Shown: piece by piece, positions 33,103 through 44,935 of the stretch | How positions within the stretch are numbered: the stretch's first letter is position 1 | Layout of the letters: the number at the start of each line of letters is the position of its first letter | DNA from: Arachis hypogaea | Taxonomy: Eukaryota > Streptophyta > Magnoliopsida > Fabales > Fabaceae | Reading direction: 5' to 3' | Length of the DNA stretch: 64,000 nt | Assembly: GCF_003086295.3 (NCBI RefSeq) | Contig: NC_092048.1 | Span: 85,912,626-85,976,625 of the forward strand | Made by a program: the position numbers and the translations under genes | The notes under the pieces: model-generated | What the model was told of the DNA's origin: nothing | What the model saw: the letters and a program-made list of their open reading frames with translations, nothing else | Database searches by the model: none

Positions 33103-35383
33103 ATGAGCAAGAACAAGGATAAGAACATTCTTGTTGAAGCCGATTCTGAACCTAAAAGGACTCTAAAGAGGAAGCTAAGGAAAGCTAAAGCATAACTCTC
33201 TGGAGAAAATCTGACAGAAATTTTCGAAAAAGAAAGAGACATGGCCGAAAATAATAACAATGGTGGAGATGCAAGGAAGATGCTTGGTGACTTTACTGCA
33301 CCAAATTCTAACTTACATGGAAGAAGCATCTCAATCCCTGCCATTGGAGCAAACAATTTTGAGCTCAAGCCTAAATTAATTTCTCTGATGCAACAGAATT
33401 GCAAGTTTCATGGACTTCCATCAGAAGATCCTTTTCAGTTCTTAACTGAATTCTTGCAAATCTGTGATACTGTTAAGACCAATAGGGTTGATCCCGAGGT
33501 CTACAGGCTTATGCTTTTCCCGTTTGCTATAAGAGACAGAGCTAGAATATGGTTGGACTCTCAACCTAAAGATAGCTTGAACTCTTGGGATAAGCTGGTC
33601 ACGGCTTTCTTAGCCAAGTTCTTTCCTCCTCAAAAGCTTAGCAAACTTAGAGTGGATGTTCAAACCTTCAAACAGAAAGAAGGTGAATCCCTCTATCAAG
33701 CTTGGGAGAGATACAAGCAACTGACCAAAAAGTGTTCTTCTGACATGCTTTCAGAATGGACCATCCTGGATATATTCTATGATGGTCTGTCTAAATTATC
33801 AAAGATGTCATTAGACCATTCTGCAGGTGGATCCATTCACCTAAAGAAAATGCCTGCAGAAGCTCAGGAACTCATTGACATGGTTGCAAATAATCAGTTC
33901 ATGTACACTTCTGAAAGGAATCCTGTGAGTAATGGGACGCCTCAGAGGAAGGGAGTTCTTGAAATTGATATGCTGAATGTCATATTGGCTCAGAATAAAA
34001 TATTGTCTCAGCAAGTCAATATGATTTTTCAAAGTCTGAATGGATTGCAAGCTGCATCCAACAGCACTAAAGAAGCATCTTCTGAAGAAGAAGCTTATGA
34101 TCCTGAGAACCCTGCAATTGTAGAGGTGAATTACATAGGAGAACCCTATGGAAACACCTATAATCCCTCATGGAGAAATCATCCAAATTTCTCATGGAAG
34201 GATCAACAAAAGCCTCAACAAGGCTTTAATAATGGTGGAAGAAATAGATTTAGCAATAGCAAGCCTTTTCCATCATCCTCTCAGCAACAAACAGAGAATT
34301 CTGAGCAGAATCTATCTAGCTTAGCAAATATAGTCTCTGATCTATCTAAGGCCACTCTAAGTTTCATGAATGAAACAAGGTCCTCCATTAGAAATTTGGA
34401 GGCACAAGTGGGCCAGCTGAGTAAAAGAGTCACTGAAACTCCTCCTAGTACTCTCCCAAGCAATACAGAAAAGAATCCAAAAAGAGAGTGCAAGGCTATA
34501 ACCTTACTTGGTGTGGCTGAACCCAGAGAAGAGGAGGAGGATGTGAATCCTAGTGAGGAAGACCTCCTGGGATGTTTACTGACCAATAAAGAGTTTCCCT
34601 TTGAGGAACCAAAAGAATCTGAGGCTCATCTAGAGACCATAGAGATTTTATTGAATCTCCTTTTACCATTCATGAGCTCTGATGACTATTCTTCCTCTGA
34701 AGAGGATGAAGACATCATTGAAAAGCAGGTTGCTAAATATCTAGGAGCCATCATGGAGTTGAATGTCAGTTTATTTGGTAATGAGACTTGGGAGGATGAA
34801 CCCCCCTTATTCACCAATAAACTAAGTGCATTAATAAGGCAGACATTGCCTCAGAAGAAACCGGATCCCGAAAAGTTCTTCATACCTTGTACCACAGGCA
34901 CCATGACCTTTGAGAAGGCTCTGTGTGACCTTGGGTCAGGGATAAACCTTATGCCACTCTCTGTAAGAGAGAAACTGGGAATCTATGAGGTACAAGCTGC
35001 AAGAATCTCATTAGAGATGGCAGACAAATCAATGAAACAGGCTTATGGATTAGTAGAGGACTTGTTAGTAAAGGTTGAAGGCATTTACATCCCTACTGAT
35101 TTCATAATCCTAGACACTGGGAAGGATGAGGATGAATCCATCATCCTTGGAAGACCCTTCCTAACCACAGCAAAAGCTGTGATTGACGTGGACAGAGGAG
35201 AGTTGGTCCTTCAACTGAATGAGGACTACCTTGTATTTAAGACTCAAGGTTCTCCTTCTGTAACCATGGAGAGAAAGCATGAAAAGTTTCTCTCAATACA
35301 GAGTCAAACAAAACCCCAACATTCAAACTCTAAGTTTGGTGTTGGGAGGCCACAACCAAACTCTAAGTTTGGTGTTGGGAGGC
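33103..35383 (+). pseudogene. A2 gag-protease, near-intact; one early stop; end displaced by D
   Basis: The family start is the ATG at 33103 (MSKNKDKN), but codon 31 is TAA (33193-33195) where A1 has CAA. A downstream ATG at 33241 opens about 714 codons without a stop, so most of the protein could still be made by reinitiation. Contents: Gag core (SLYQAWERYK, SLDHSAGGS), the YNPSWRNHPNFSW segment near 34160-34205, an acidic linker (SSEEDED), and protease with LCDLGSGINL (about 34921-34950) and ILGRPFL. The tail repeats SKFGVGR, encoded by AAGTTTGGTGTTGG. D enters after GGGAGGC; the native frame would resume at 47185 and stop at 47208-47210. No RT or integrase follows. Confidence 0.92.
35379..35383 (+). 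repeat. Target site duplication of D, left copy (GAGGC)
   Basis: GAGGC occurs here and at 47180-47184. Rejoining at one copy restores the end of the A2 protease frame as seen in A1. Confidence 0.92.
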
Positions 35384-36334
35384 TGATGCGCATAAACTAG
35401 TTATGCCACGATTTAGGAAATTGCACGATCGGCAAAATTCCTTCCGGCAAGTGCACCGGTTATCGTCAAGTAAAAACTCACAATAGAGTGAGGTCGAATC
35501 CCACAAGGATTGGTTGAATGAGCAATTCGGATTAGAAGTGTGTCTAGTTGAGCGGAATCAAGAATTAGATGAGAATTGCGGAATGTAAAATTGGCGGGAA
35601 ACGTAAATGGCAAGAAATTGAAATGGCGGAATCTTAAATTGCATGAATTAAAGAGCAGAAGCTAAATTGCTGAAATTAAAAGGGAATGGGGGTGATTGCA
35701 TGAATTGAGTTGCAGAATGTAAAGAGAAAGTGGAAATCAGAAATGGGGAATTCATTGGGTTATAGAAGATATTGAGATCTCCGAATCAAAACATGTTTAT
35801 CTCTTCCTCAACCAATGCGTTCATTGAATTTTGCTTGGCAATCTTATATGATTGGATCCCAATCCCTTGGCTCACCAATTCTCTCTAAAAACAAACAAAT
35901 TCCCAATCCCTTGGTTTAAATGTTCATAAGAAGAGATGATGCTCGATCACTGATTATACCACACAGTTTCATGAACCACAATTTGGTAGGATTACATGTC
36001 ACAATATCCATCCAAACCCCAATCCAATTCACTGTGAGAAAGCTTCTCTAGCATGAATCCTCCATTCCTTTCCCAAGGTTCCGAAGGATTCCAATTATGG
36101 GTAGTTTCTTTCCCAAGACAACTACCCAATGGAATTAGATCGAGAAGCTTTCTAACAAAATTCAAGAGAAAAGATTGAAGAAGAAGATAAACTATTATTG
36201 ATTCATTGAATTACAATAGAGCTCCCTAACCCAATGAAAGGGGGTTTAGTGAGTCATAGCTCTGAATTCAATTACAAAGGTATGAAAACTAGCCAAATGA
36301 AAGGTAAAAGTCCGTCCTCACTTAAATTCTATCC

Positions 36335-36343
36335 TATTTATAC
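36335..36343 (-). promoter_or_regulatory. TATA box of D 3' LTR
   Basis: TATAAATAG on the minus strand matches the plant TATA consensus and is repeated in the 5' LTR at 45886-45894. The palindrome array begins about 320 bp upstream of it. Confidence 0.65.
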
Positions 36344-36664
36344 ACTTTCTATATTGAGCTTCTGTTGTGTTTCTTGGGCTTTGAGGCCTCTCCCTGCCTT
36401 CCTTTTGCTTTGGGTTTATGATCCATAATCTTGATGAGGCTGCTGATCCACATTCTGTAACATTCATTGAGCCAACTTAGTGATAATCAAGTAATGACAC
36501 ATGACTCAACAAATTGAAATTCCAGACTCATCAATCCTTCAGGCCCAATCCCATAAACCATGATATTCAATTGGGTTTCATACCAGAGTAAGTTTAAGTT
36601 AATGTTTGTGCTCAAAAGCTAACTTAAACTGCAATATTTTTGGCCCAGAAACCTTTTCCAATAG

Positions 36665-37331
36665 TGGCGTTTAAGTTGCAGTTTAAGCTTAAACTGCAGC
36701 TTAAACGCCAGACACTTCCAGTGATGCCTTTTGTGGAAGCACGTTTAAGCTTCAGTTTAAGGTTAAACTGAAGCTTAAACGTGGAAATGGAAGAAGGCAG
36801 CCCTGGAGGTCGAACATAGTCGAACATGTTTAAGCTTCAGTTTAAGGTTAAACTGAAGCTTAAACGTGGAGATAGGAAAGGCAGCCCTGGAGGTCGAACA
36901 CGTTTAAGCTCCAGTTTAAGGTTAAACTGGAGCTTAAACGTGGAAGAGGAGAAAGGTAGCCCTGGAGGTGTCACACGTTTAAGCTCCAGTTTAAGGTTAA
37001 ACTGGAGCTTAAACGTGGAAGAGGAGAAAGGTAGCCCTGGAGGTGTCGAACACGTTTAAGCTCCAGTTTAAGGTTAAACTGGAGCTTAAACGTGGAAGAG
37101 GAGAAAGCAACCCTGGAGGTGAAAACTTGGTCGAACACGTTTAAGCTCCAGTTTAAGGTCAAACTGGAGCTTAAACGTGGAAATGGCTCCCTGGTGCATT
37201 TCCTATTTCTGGCGTTTAACTTCCAGTTTAAGGTTAAACTGGAGGTTAAACGCCACTTTCACCCTTTCCTCAGCTTTCATGATTTTGGCGTTTAAGCTCC
37301 AGTTTAAGCTTAAACTGGAGCTTAAACTCCA
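36665..37331 (-). repeat. Nine long palindromes in D 3' LTR
   Basis: Typical units have two 21-bp perfectly complementary arms, beginning CACGTTTAAGCTCCAGTT, separated by only GG or a similar pair. Units are 74-86 bp apart with GAGGAGAAAGGTAGCCCTGG-type spacers. The outermost units carry GGCGTTTAA...TTAAACGCC arms, linking them to the shorter GGCGTTnAACGCC motif of the other elements. Confidence 0.92.
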
Positions 37332-37636
37332 CATGTGATATTCAAGCTTCCTTTATTGATTTTTGTTGCTTCCTTGCCTAGCCTCTTCTTTCCTGAAATC
37401 ATCCAAACAACTGCATCAAAGTCTTGCAAATTTTCATGAGAATCTTCCATTCATAGCATTCAAGTAATATAACTAAAAACTCATGGAATTTGCATCAAAA
37501 TCATACTGTTTGGATGGTTCATTGCTTTGTTATTCATTTAACCATTCTTGGTTACTTTAAGCTCAAGAAAATGCATAAAACAACTAAAACTAACAGAAAA
37601 ATGCTAGTGAAACTAGCCTAAGATGCCTTGGCATCA

Positions 37637-39279
37637 CAACACCAAACTTAATACTTGCTTGTCCCTAAGCAAGTCCTGAGTTATTTGAGAAGAAAGTATG
37701 AAACAGAAAGAAATTAAATTGGCTACATTAGTAAGCACTTGAAGTTCATCAGAAGGGTTTTATGCAGAAAGTTGCAGTATCACTTTTTCATTCTTATCAG
37801 GTAAGATTATCACTTTTTCATTGCATCCATCAAACACTGCTATGGCCTCTTGTTACTCTTATGTCCTTGGCACTTTTCTCTTCTTTGTTTTTCTTTTCTT
37901 TTTCTTAGAGCTCCTTTGATCCTTGTTTGCTTAGTGTCATGTGTTGCACAAGCCTTTGGCATTTTCTTTTTCTTATCACTGCACTACACATATCCACTCC
38001 AGGCATTTTAGTTCACATTTCTTCTTGAGACATTGGTGCCCAGCACCTCTTTGTGTGACTAAATGTTTTGTATTTAGGTTGCTCTTGATAATGGACTTTT
38101 GGTTGATAATCCCGGGTTAGTTAACCCAAGTTACCGAGTGTTGAAACACTCCTCAGAACCTATTCATCCAAGCATATCCTAAATACATAAACACCACAGG
38201 CATTTGTCTCAGAAGTTCAAACCATTGGTGCCTAGCTTATTTTCTCAATTTTTTTTGCTTTTTGGTTGCCCTTTTTCAGTGGCTTTTTCTTCTTCTTTTT
38301 CTTTCTTTTTCATGGCCAAAGACATTTATTCATCAAGATCCATAGACAGTTTTCAATTTCTACACAAAAAATGATAATTCTACACTCTATTTCCAGTGAT
38401 CTGACTAAACAATCAAGCATGCATACCACCACTTAATTCTACTTGATTTGTCACTAATTGAGCCAAGTTACTTTTGTTCAAACTTTTCTTTTATTTTTGG
38501 AAACAGAACAAGCATGGCAAGCACTTGTTTAAGAAGGTGAAGTTATATCCAAACATCTAGGCATTCACTTTATTCAAAGCAATAAACAGACAAACATACT
38601 AGAGACTTTCATTCCAGAAAGATTCAACAATTACAGTTTAAATCAGAACAAGCATGCTTTTGTTTGCCCTTTTTAAAGAATTGTCAAGGAACAATACCAC
38701 CTTGTGAAATTCCTTGTTTTCTCTTTGTTGCCAGGAAACAATTTGATTTCTCCTTCTTCTCCTAGTTGTTGTTTCATGCTCTTTCTAAGATCCTTGTTTC
38801 CTTTCCTGCAAGAGTGATGAAGTTGCTTGCTTCTCAAGCACTTGAGTGGTTAGCTCAACTATGTATGGGTAAGTGTCTGAGTCTTAAGTTGGTGTGTGAA
38901 CACCAAACTTAGTCTTCTACTTACTCCTCTGCTCTTTGAGTTCTTGAATACTCTTTGGAATGAAGTTGCTACTAAGGATTTTAAGCATTTCTGTGATTGC
39001 TTAGAATGGTTGTTCCTTTCATATTATTCAAAGGTTGTTGTGTTCAGTTAATCTGTGTGGTGGAACACCAAACTTGGAGTCACACATTCCCCTTTGAATT
39101 ATTGATCCACGAATTCATTGTTTGGTGTGAAACACCAAACTTAATTCCTTGCAATGCACAGAAACTACTTCACCTTTTTATTGAAACAAATAAAAGAAAC
39201 AGCAAGTTAGTATTACCTCAGGTTGGGTTGCCTCCCAACAAGCGCTTTTTTAACGTCATTAGCTTGACGGTCAGCTGCC
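37637..39279 (-). other. D 3' untranslated region with hairpin and repeated ACACCAAACTT
   Basis: No frame is supported. Next to the LTR the minus strand has ACTTGCTTA, loop GGGA, CAAGCAAGT (37653-37674) and then TTAAGTTTGGTGTTG. Further copies of AAGTTTGGTGTT (minus strand) lie near 38910, 39066 and 39131. The block with GGGAGGCAACCC is at about 39231-39272, immediately after the integrase stop. Confidence 0.8.
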
Positions 39280-42200
39280 TCAGTTGAGGTGATATTTAAC
39301 TTTGTCCTTCTCCTCCACATCTCCCAAGTAATGTTTGAGTCTTTGACCATTCACAGTGAAGGTTCGTTGTGACTTTTCTTCCATGATTTCTATTTGTCCA
39401 TATTGGGAGACCTTGGTGACAAGGAATGGTCCAGACCACCTTGATTTTAGCTTCCCTGGAAATAGCTTCAGCCTAGAATTGTAGAGCAATACTTTTTGTC
39501 CCTCCTCAAATTTCCTTGGGGCTATGTTGCTGTCATGCTTCTTCTTTGCTCTTTCTTTGTAAATTTTTGCATTCTCATAAGCTTCAGCTCTGAATTCTTC
39601 CAACTCTTGAATTTGCAACATCCTTCTTTCTCCAGCAGCTTTGCTGTCCAAGTTCAAGAGTTTCAAGGCCCAGAATGCCTTGTGCTCCAACTCCAGTGGC
39701 AAATGGCAAGCTTTTCCATATACTAGTTGGTAAGGAGACATTCCAATTGGTGTCTTGAAAGCTGTCCTATATGCCCAAAGAGCATCATCTAGCTTAATCG
39801 ACCAGTCCTTCCTTGAAGTTCCCACAGTCTTTTCCAGGATTCTTTTGAGTTCCCTATTAGATATTTCGGCTTGCCCACTCGTCTGTGGATGGTATGGTGT
39901 GGCTACCTTGTGTTTGACTCCATATTTTAGAAGCAATGCCTCTAATGGTTTGTTGTAGAAGTGGCTTCCTCCATCACTGATGATTGTTCTTGGAACCCCA
40001 AAACGGCAAAAAATGTGTTTTCTGAGGAAGTTCATGACTACCTTATTATCATTGGTTGGAGTTGCTATTGCTTCAACCCATTTGGAGACATAGTCTACTG
40101 CCACAAGGATGTAATTATTTGAGTATGAGGTGGGAAAGGGTCCCATGAAATCTATCCCCCATACATCAAACAATTCAAGTTCCAGAATGAATTGTTGTGG
40201 CATTTCATTTCTTCTTGGCAGGTTCCCCGCTTTCTGGCATTCATGGCAGTGCTTCACTAGTTCCTTTGCATCTTTGAAGATAGTGGACCGATAAAAACCA
40301 CACTGCAACACCTTAGCTGCTGTTCTTTCTCCTGCAAAATGTCCTCCATAAGTGGAGCCATGGCAGTCCCATAAGACTTCCCTTCCTTTTTCCTCTGATA
40401 TGCATCTTCTGAGTATGCCATCCGAACATTTTTTGAACAAGTATGGTTCGTCCCAGATGAAGTATTTGGCATCATTTACCAATTTCTTCCTTTGATGCTT
40501 ATTAAATTCCAACGGCAAACTCCCAGTGGCCTTGAAGTTCACTATGTCTGCAAACCAGGGTGCTTTGTGAATTACCATGAGTTGTTCATCAGGAAAGCAC
40601 TCATTTATATGTGTGCTTTGTGCGCTTCCTTCTTCACATGGTATCCTTGATAAATGGTCTGCCACCTTGTTCTCTACACCCTTCTTGTCTTTGATTTCAA
40701 TGTCAAATTCCTGCAACAAAAGAACCCATCTAATAAGTCTTGGTTTGGATTCTTGTTTAGCAAGTAAGTATTTTAAAGCTGAATGATCAGTGAAGACAAT
40801 GACTTTAGATCCAATGAGATAGGATCTAAATTTGTCAAATGCAAAGACTATTGCCAAGAGTTCTTTTTCAGTGGTTGTGTAATTCCTTTGGTTATCATTC
40901 AAGACCTTACTGGCATAATAAATCACATGTACCAAATTGTCTTTCCTTTGTCCTAACACTGCCCCAACAGCAAGGTTTGATGCATCACACATCAGTTCAA
41001 AAGGTAAGTTCCAATCAGGTGTGGCAATGATAGGTGCAGAGGAAAGTTTTTGCTTCAAAAGTTCATAGGCTATCATGCAATTTTTATCAAATACAAAGGG
41101 TGTATCAGAGACAAGCAAGTTACTCAAAGGTTTGGCTATTTTAGAAAAGTCTCTAATAAACCTTCTGTAAAAGCCAGCGTGTCCCAAAAAACTCCTAATT
41201 GCCTTGACATTACTTGGTGGAGGTAATTTTTCAATGAGTTCCACCTTAGCTCTGTCCACCTCAATGCCTCTATTCGAGATTTTGTGGCCAAGGACTATTC
41301 CTTCTGTGACCATGAAATGACACTTTTCCTAGTTTAATACTAGGTTGGTCTCTTGGCATCTCTTAAGCACCAAAGCAAGGTGGTGTAGGCAGCTAGGAAA
41401 AGAATCTCCAAACACAGAAAAATCATCCATGAAAACCTCAATAAATTTTTCAATCATGTCTGAAAAGATGGACAGCATGCATCTTTGGAAAGTGGCAGGT
41501 GCATTGCACAATCCAAAGGGCATGCGTCTATAAGCAAAAACTCCATATGGACAAACAAATGATGTTTTCTCTTGATCTCTAGGATCAACTACTATCTGAT
41601 TATAGCCTGAGTATCCATCCAGAAAGCAATAGTAAGCATGTCCTGCAAGCCTTTCAAGCATCTGATCCGTGAATGGGAGTGGGAAATGATCTTTTCTGGT
41701 GGCTTCATTGAGCTTCCTGTAGTCTATGCACATCCTCCACCCAGTGACAGTTCTTGTGGGTATGAGTTCGTTCCTCTCATTTGGCACCACAGTTATGCCA
41801 CCTTTCTTGGGCACTACATGGATGGGACTAACCCATGGGCTATCAGAAATGGGGTAGATTACCCCTGCCTGCCATAACTTCATGACCTCCTTTTGTACCA
41901 CTTCTTTCATGACAGGATTCAATCTTCTCTGAGCTTGAATGTAGGGTCTAGCATCCTCTTCTAACAAGATTTTATGCATGCATATGGATGAACTTATCCC
42001 CTTCAAATCAGCTAGGGTCCATCCAATGGCGTCTTGATGAGTTTGTAGCACATTGATCAATTTTTCTTCCTGTTCTTGGCTCAGGGCAGCGCTAATGATA
42101 ACAGGATAGCTCTCATTACTACCCAAGTATGCATACTTGAGATTAGAGGGCAATGCTTTGAGCTCAGGTTTTGGTGCTTCCTTCTCTTCTTTCACTCTAT

Positions 42201-44652
42201 CTGGCATGCTTGGCATGGTTGTTTCAGCAGCCTTGATGTCACTATCTTCAATATCCTTGGTGAACTCCTCCTCTGCCACTTCCTTTGCTGTTTCCTCAAA
42301 GGTTTCTTGTACTGCAATGTCCACTACATCCACCCTCATGCATTCCTTTAGTGATTCTGATGGATAGCTCATTGCCTTGAATACGTTAAACACCAATTGC
42401 TCATCATGTAGTCTAAGAGTGAGCTCACCCTTTTGGACATCTATGATGGCCCCTGCAGTAGCCAGGAAGGGTCTTCCCAGAATTATTGAAGCTTCGGCTT
42501 CTTCCTCCATATCTAATACCACAAAATCGGCAGGGAATATGAAATCTCCCACTTTTACCAACAAATCTTCAACTATCTCATGAGGGAATTTAAAGGTTCG
42601 ATCTGCCAATTGGAGGGCCATTCTTGTTGGTTTGGCTTCCTCAATCTCCATTCTTCTCATCATTGTTAGAGACATCAAATTGATAATGGCCCCTAAGTCA
42701 CACAAGGCCTTCTCCACCATGACTTCTCCTATGATGCAGGGGATTTGAAAACTGCCTGGATCCTTCAGTTTCTGAGGCAATTTGTGTTGAATGATGGCAC
42801 TGCATTCTTCAGTCAACAACACAGTTTCCTCATTTCTCCAGCTTCTCTTTTTGGTCATTAATTCCTTTAAGAATTTTGCATAGAGTGGCATTTGCTTTAT
42901 TGCCTCAGCAAACGGAATGTTGATTTGAAGCTTCTTGAAAATCTCCAAAAATCTGGAGAATTGGCCATCCTTTTCACCTTTCATCAAACGTTGAGGATAT
43001 GGTGCTTTGGGTGTATACGGCTTCAGGACCTCTTTTTCTTTTTCTCTTGTTGCAGACGGTGTAAAGGATTGTCCCTGTTCCTTGTCTCTCACATTTTCCT
43101 TTGCTTCATCCTCTGTGGGTTCACTTGAGATCTCCTTTAGCTTTTTTCCACTTCTGAGGGTTATGGCTTTACATTCTTCCCTTGCAATAGCCTTGGCAGC
43201 ATGAGAAACACTTGGCCCAGGGATTTGCTTATACAAATACCCAATTTGATTTTCTAACTTCTGGATGGCAGCTCCTTGGTTTTGCAAGTTGGAAATTACT
43301 TCTTCCTTAAAAGCTTTCAATTCGGTTATGTCTTGACCCATGGTTGCAAGCATTCCTTCTATCCTGTTTAATTGATCTTAAAATTGTTGGTTCGGATTAG
43401 GTTGGGTAGGTCGATTATTTTGGCCTTGATATGATGGTTGGGAGTAAGTGTTTTGTGTGGCTTGGTATGCTCTTTGGTTGGGGTTTTGGTATGTGGACTT
43501 GTTATGTTGGTTTTGCTGGTTCCCCCACCCAAAGTTTGGGTGGTTTTTCCAGCCTGGGTTGTAAGTGTTGGAATGTGGATCATATGGTTGCCTTTGTTGA
43601 TTTCCTACATAATTGGCCTCTTCCCAATCACCTCCTTCAGTGCTTTCTTCCTCTTGATCTTGTGTGTGTATCGCAGCCACTTGCTTTGTTTCTAATTTCC
43701 TGGTGAGCTCTGCTAGTTGCTTGGCAAACACCTTGTTTTGGGCTAGGATTGTATCAACATGGTTCAGCTCCATGACTCCCTTAGTGTTGTGTCTCTCTGA
43801 TGCATAGTAGTACTCATTCTCAGCCACTGTCTCAATCACTTCAATGGCTTCTTCCACAGTCTTCTTCCTGTTCAATGAACCTCCTGATGAATGGTCTACA
43901 GCCTTCCTTGATTCATAAGAAAGTCCATCATAGAAAATGTGCAATTGCACCCAGTCATGGAACATGTCTGGTGGGCATTTCCTTGTCAAATCCTTGAACC
44001 TCTCCCATGCCTCGTAGAGAGTTTCACCATCTTGTTGTCTAAAAGTCTGAACTTCAGATCGAAGCCTATTGACCTTTTGTGGGGGGTAGAAACGTGCCAG
44101 AAACTTGCTTTCCACCTCATCCCATGTTGTTAGGCTCCCCCTTGGGAATGATTCCAGCCACTTAGCTGCCTTGTCCCTAAGGGAAAATGGGAACAAAAGC
44201 AGTTTATAGGCATCTTCCTGGACTCCATTGGACTTCACAGTGTCGCAAATTCTCAGGAATTTTGTGAGATGTTGGTTTGGGTCTTCATTAGCACTCCCTC
44301 CAAATGAACAATGATTCTCCACAAGTGATATTAGCTGTGGTTTGAGCTCAAAATTGTTGGCCTGAATGGGTGGTTTCTGAATGCTGCTACCACAATTCCC
44401 AGATGTTGGGTTTATGTATGAACCAAGAACCCTCCTCTCGGGAATGGCATTGTTTCCATCAGCTCTCCCATGGTTATGAACTTCTCTTTCCATGTTGAGA
44501 TCTAGAGCTTCCTCAAAATTGTCCTCAGATTCTCCTTCAGATTCTTCTTCTCCCAGTACTCTCTTCCCTCTTGCTTCCCTTCTAAGTCTATGAAGGGTCC
44601 TCTCTGGTTCGGTATATGGAGGAGTTGATGTCTCTCCTCTCCTACCTGTCAT
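39280..44652 (-). pseudogene. D gag-protease-RT-RNase H-integrase polyprotein, one frame with only two stops
   Basis: From the ATG at 44652 (MTGRRGE; an in-frame ATG at 44676 is an alternative) one frame of 1,791 codons reaches 39280. Only a TAA at 43378-43380 (between Gag and protease) and a TAG at 41329-41331 (Trp in C) interrupt it. Gag has WERFKDLTRKCP and AVDHSSGGS, then YNPGWKNHPNFGW and a Gln/Asn-rich tail. Protease shows ALCDLGA (near 42700) and ILGRPFLATA; RT has MCIDYRKLN and FMDDF (about 41429-41443); RNase [11 protein letters not shown] and [10 protein letters not shown]; integrase a finger (HCHGS..CHECQ) and D-D-E in [18 protein letters not shown] and NRELKRILE, with a [13 protein letters not shown]-terminal fold. 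The TAA could be a mutated CAA or a readthrough stop. Confidence 0.94.
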
Positions 44653-44911
44653 ACAAGAACACAGCACAGGCAACAAACAAGTAAAATACTCTTGGTTAAT
44701 GGAAGAGTATGGTTAGAGCAGTTGAGGAATTAATTCAAATAGTTAGTGAGTCAGTGAGTTAGTTGCTTGAATTTAAAGGCATAAAGAAAGAAAGCATGTA
44801 ACAGAGTGCAGAAATTAAAATTCAACAAATAACTTGAACTGAATTAACAAAGCAAAAAAAAATGCTCAATCTAGTTAACTTCCAATTGGAGAATTGTCAA
44901 TCGAAAACCAA
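44653..44911 (-). other. D untranslated leader, short
   Basis: Only about 260 bp separate the primer site from the Gag start, against 0.7-2 kb in the other elements. No motif is recognised. Confidence 0.7.
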
Positions 44912-44929
44912 TCCCCGGCAACGGCGCCA
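44912..44929 (-). other. D primer binding site, perfect tRNA-Asp match
   Basis: The minus strand reads TGGCGCCGTTGCCGGGGA, six bases from the LTR end. Confidence 0.92.
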
Positions 44930-44935
44930 TAAACT

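Larger units (their letters stand above)
35384..37636 (-). repeat. D 3' LTR (2,253 bp)
   Basis: On the minus strand it starts TGATGCCAAGG (37636) and ends at 35384 (TGATGCGCAT on the plus strand). It contains nine long palindromes (36665-37331) upstream of a TATA box on the minus strand at 36335-36343 (TATAAATAG). Confidence 0.93.

Noticed and set aside
36665..37331. CRISPR-like repeat array
   Set aside because: The repeats are long palindromes inside an LTR, with similar spacers, duplicated in the partner LTR, in plant-like DNA.
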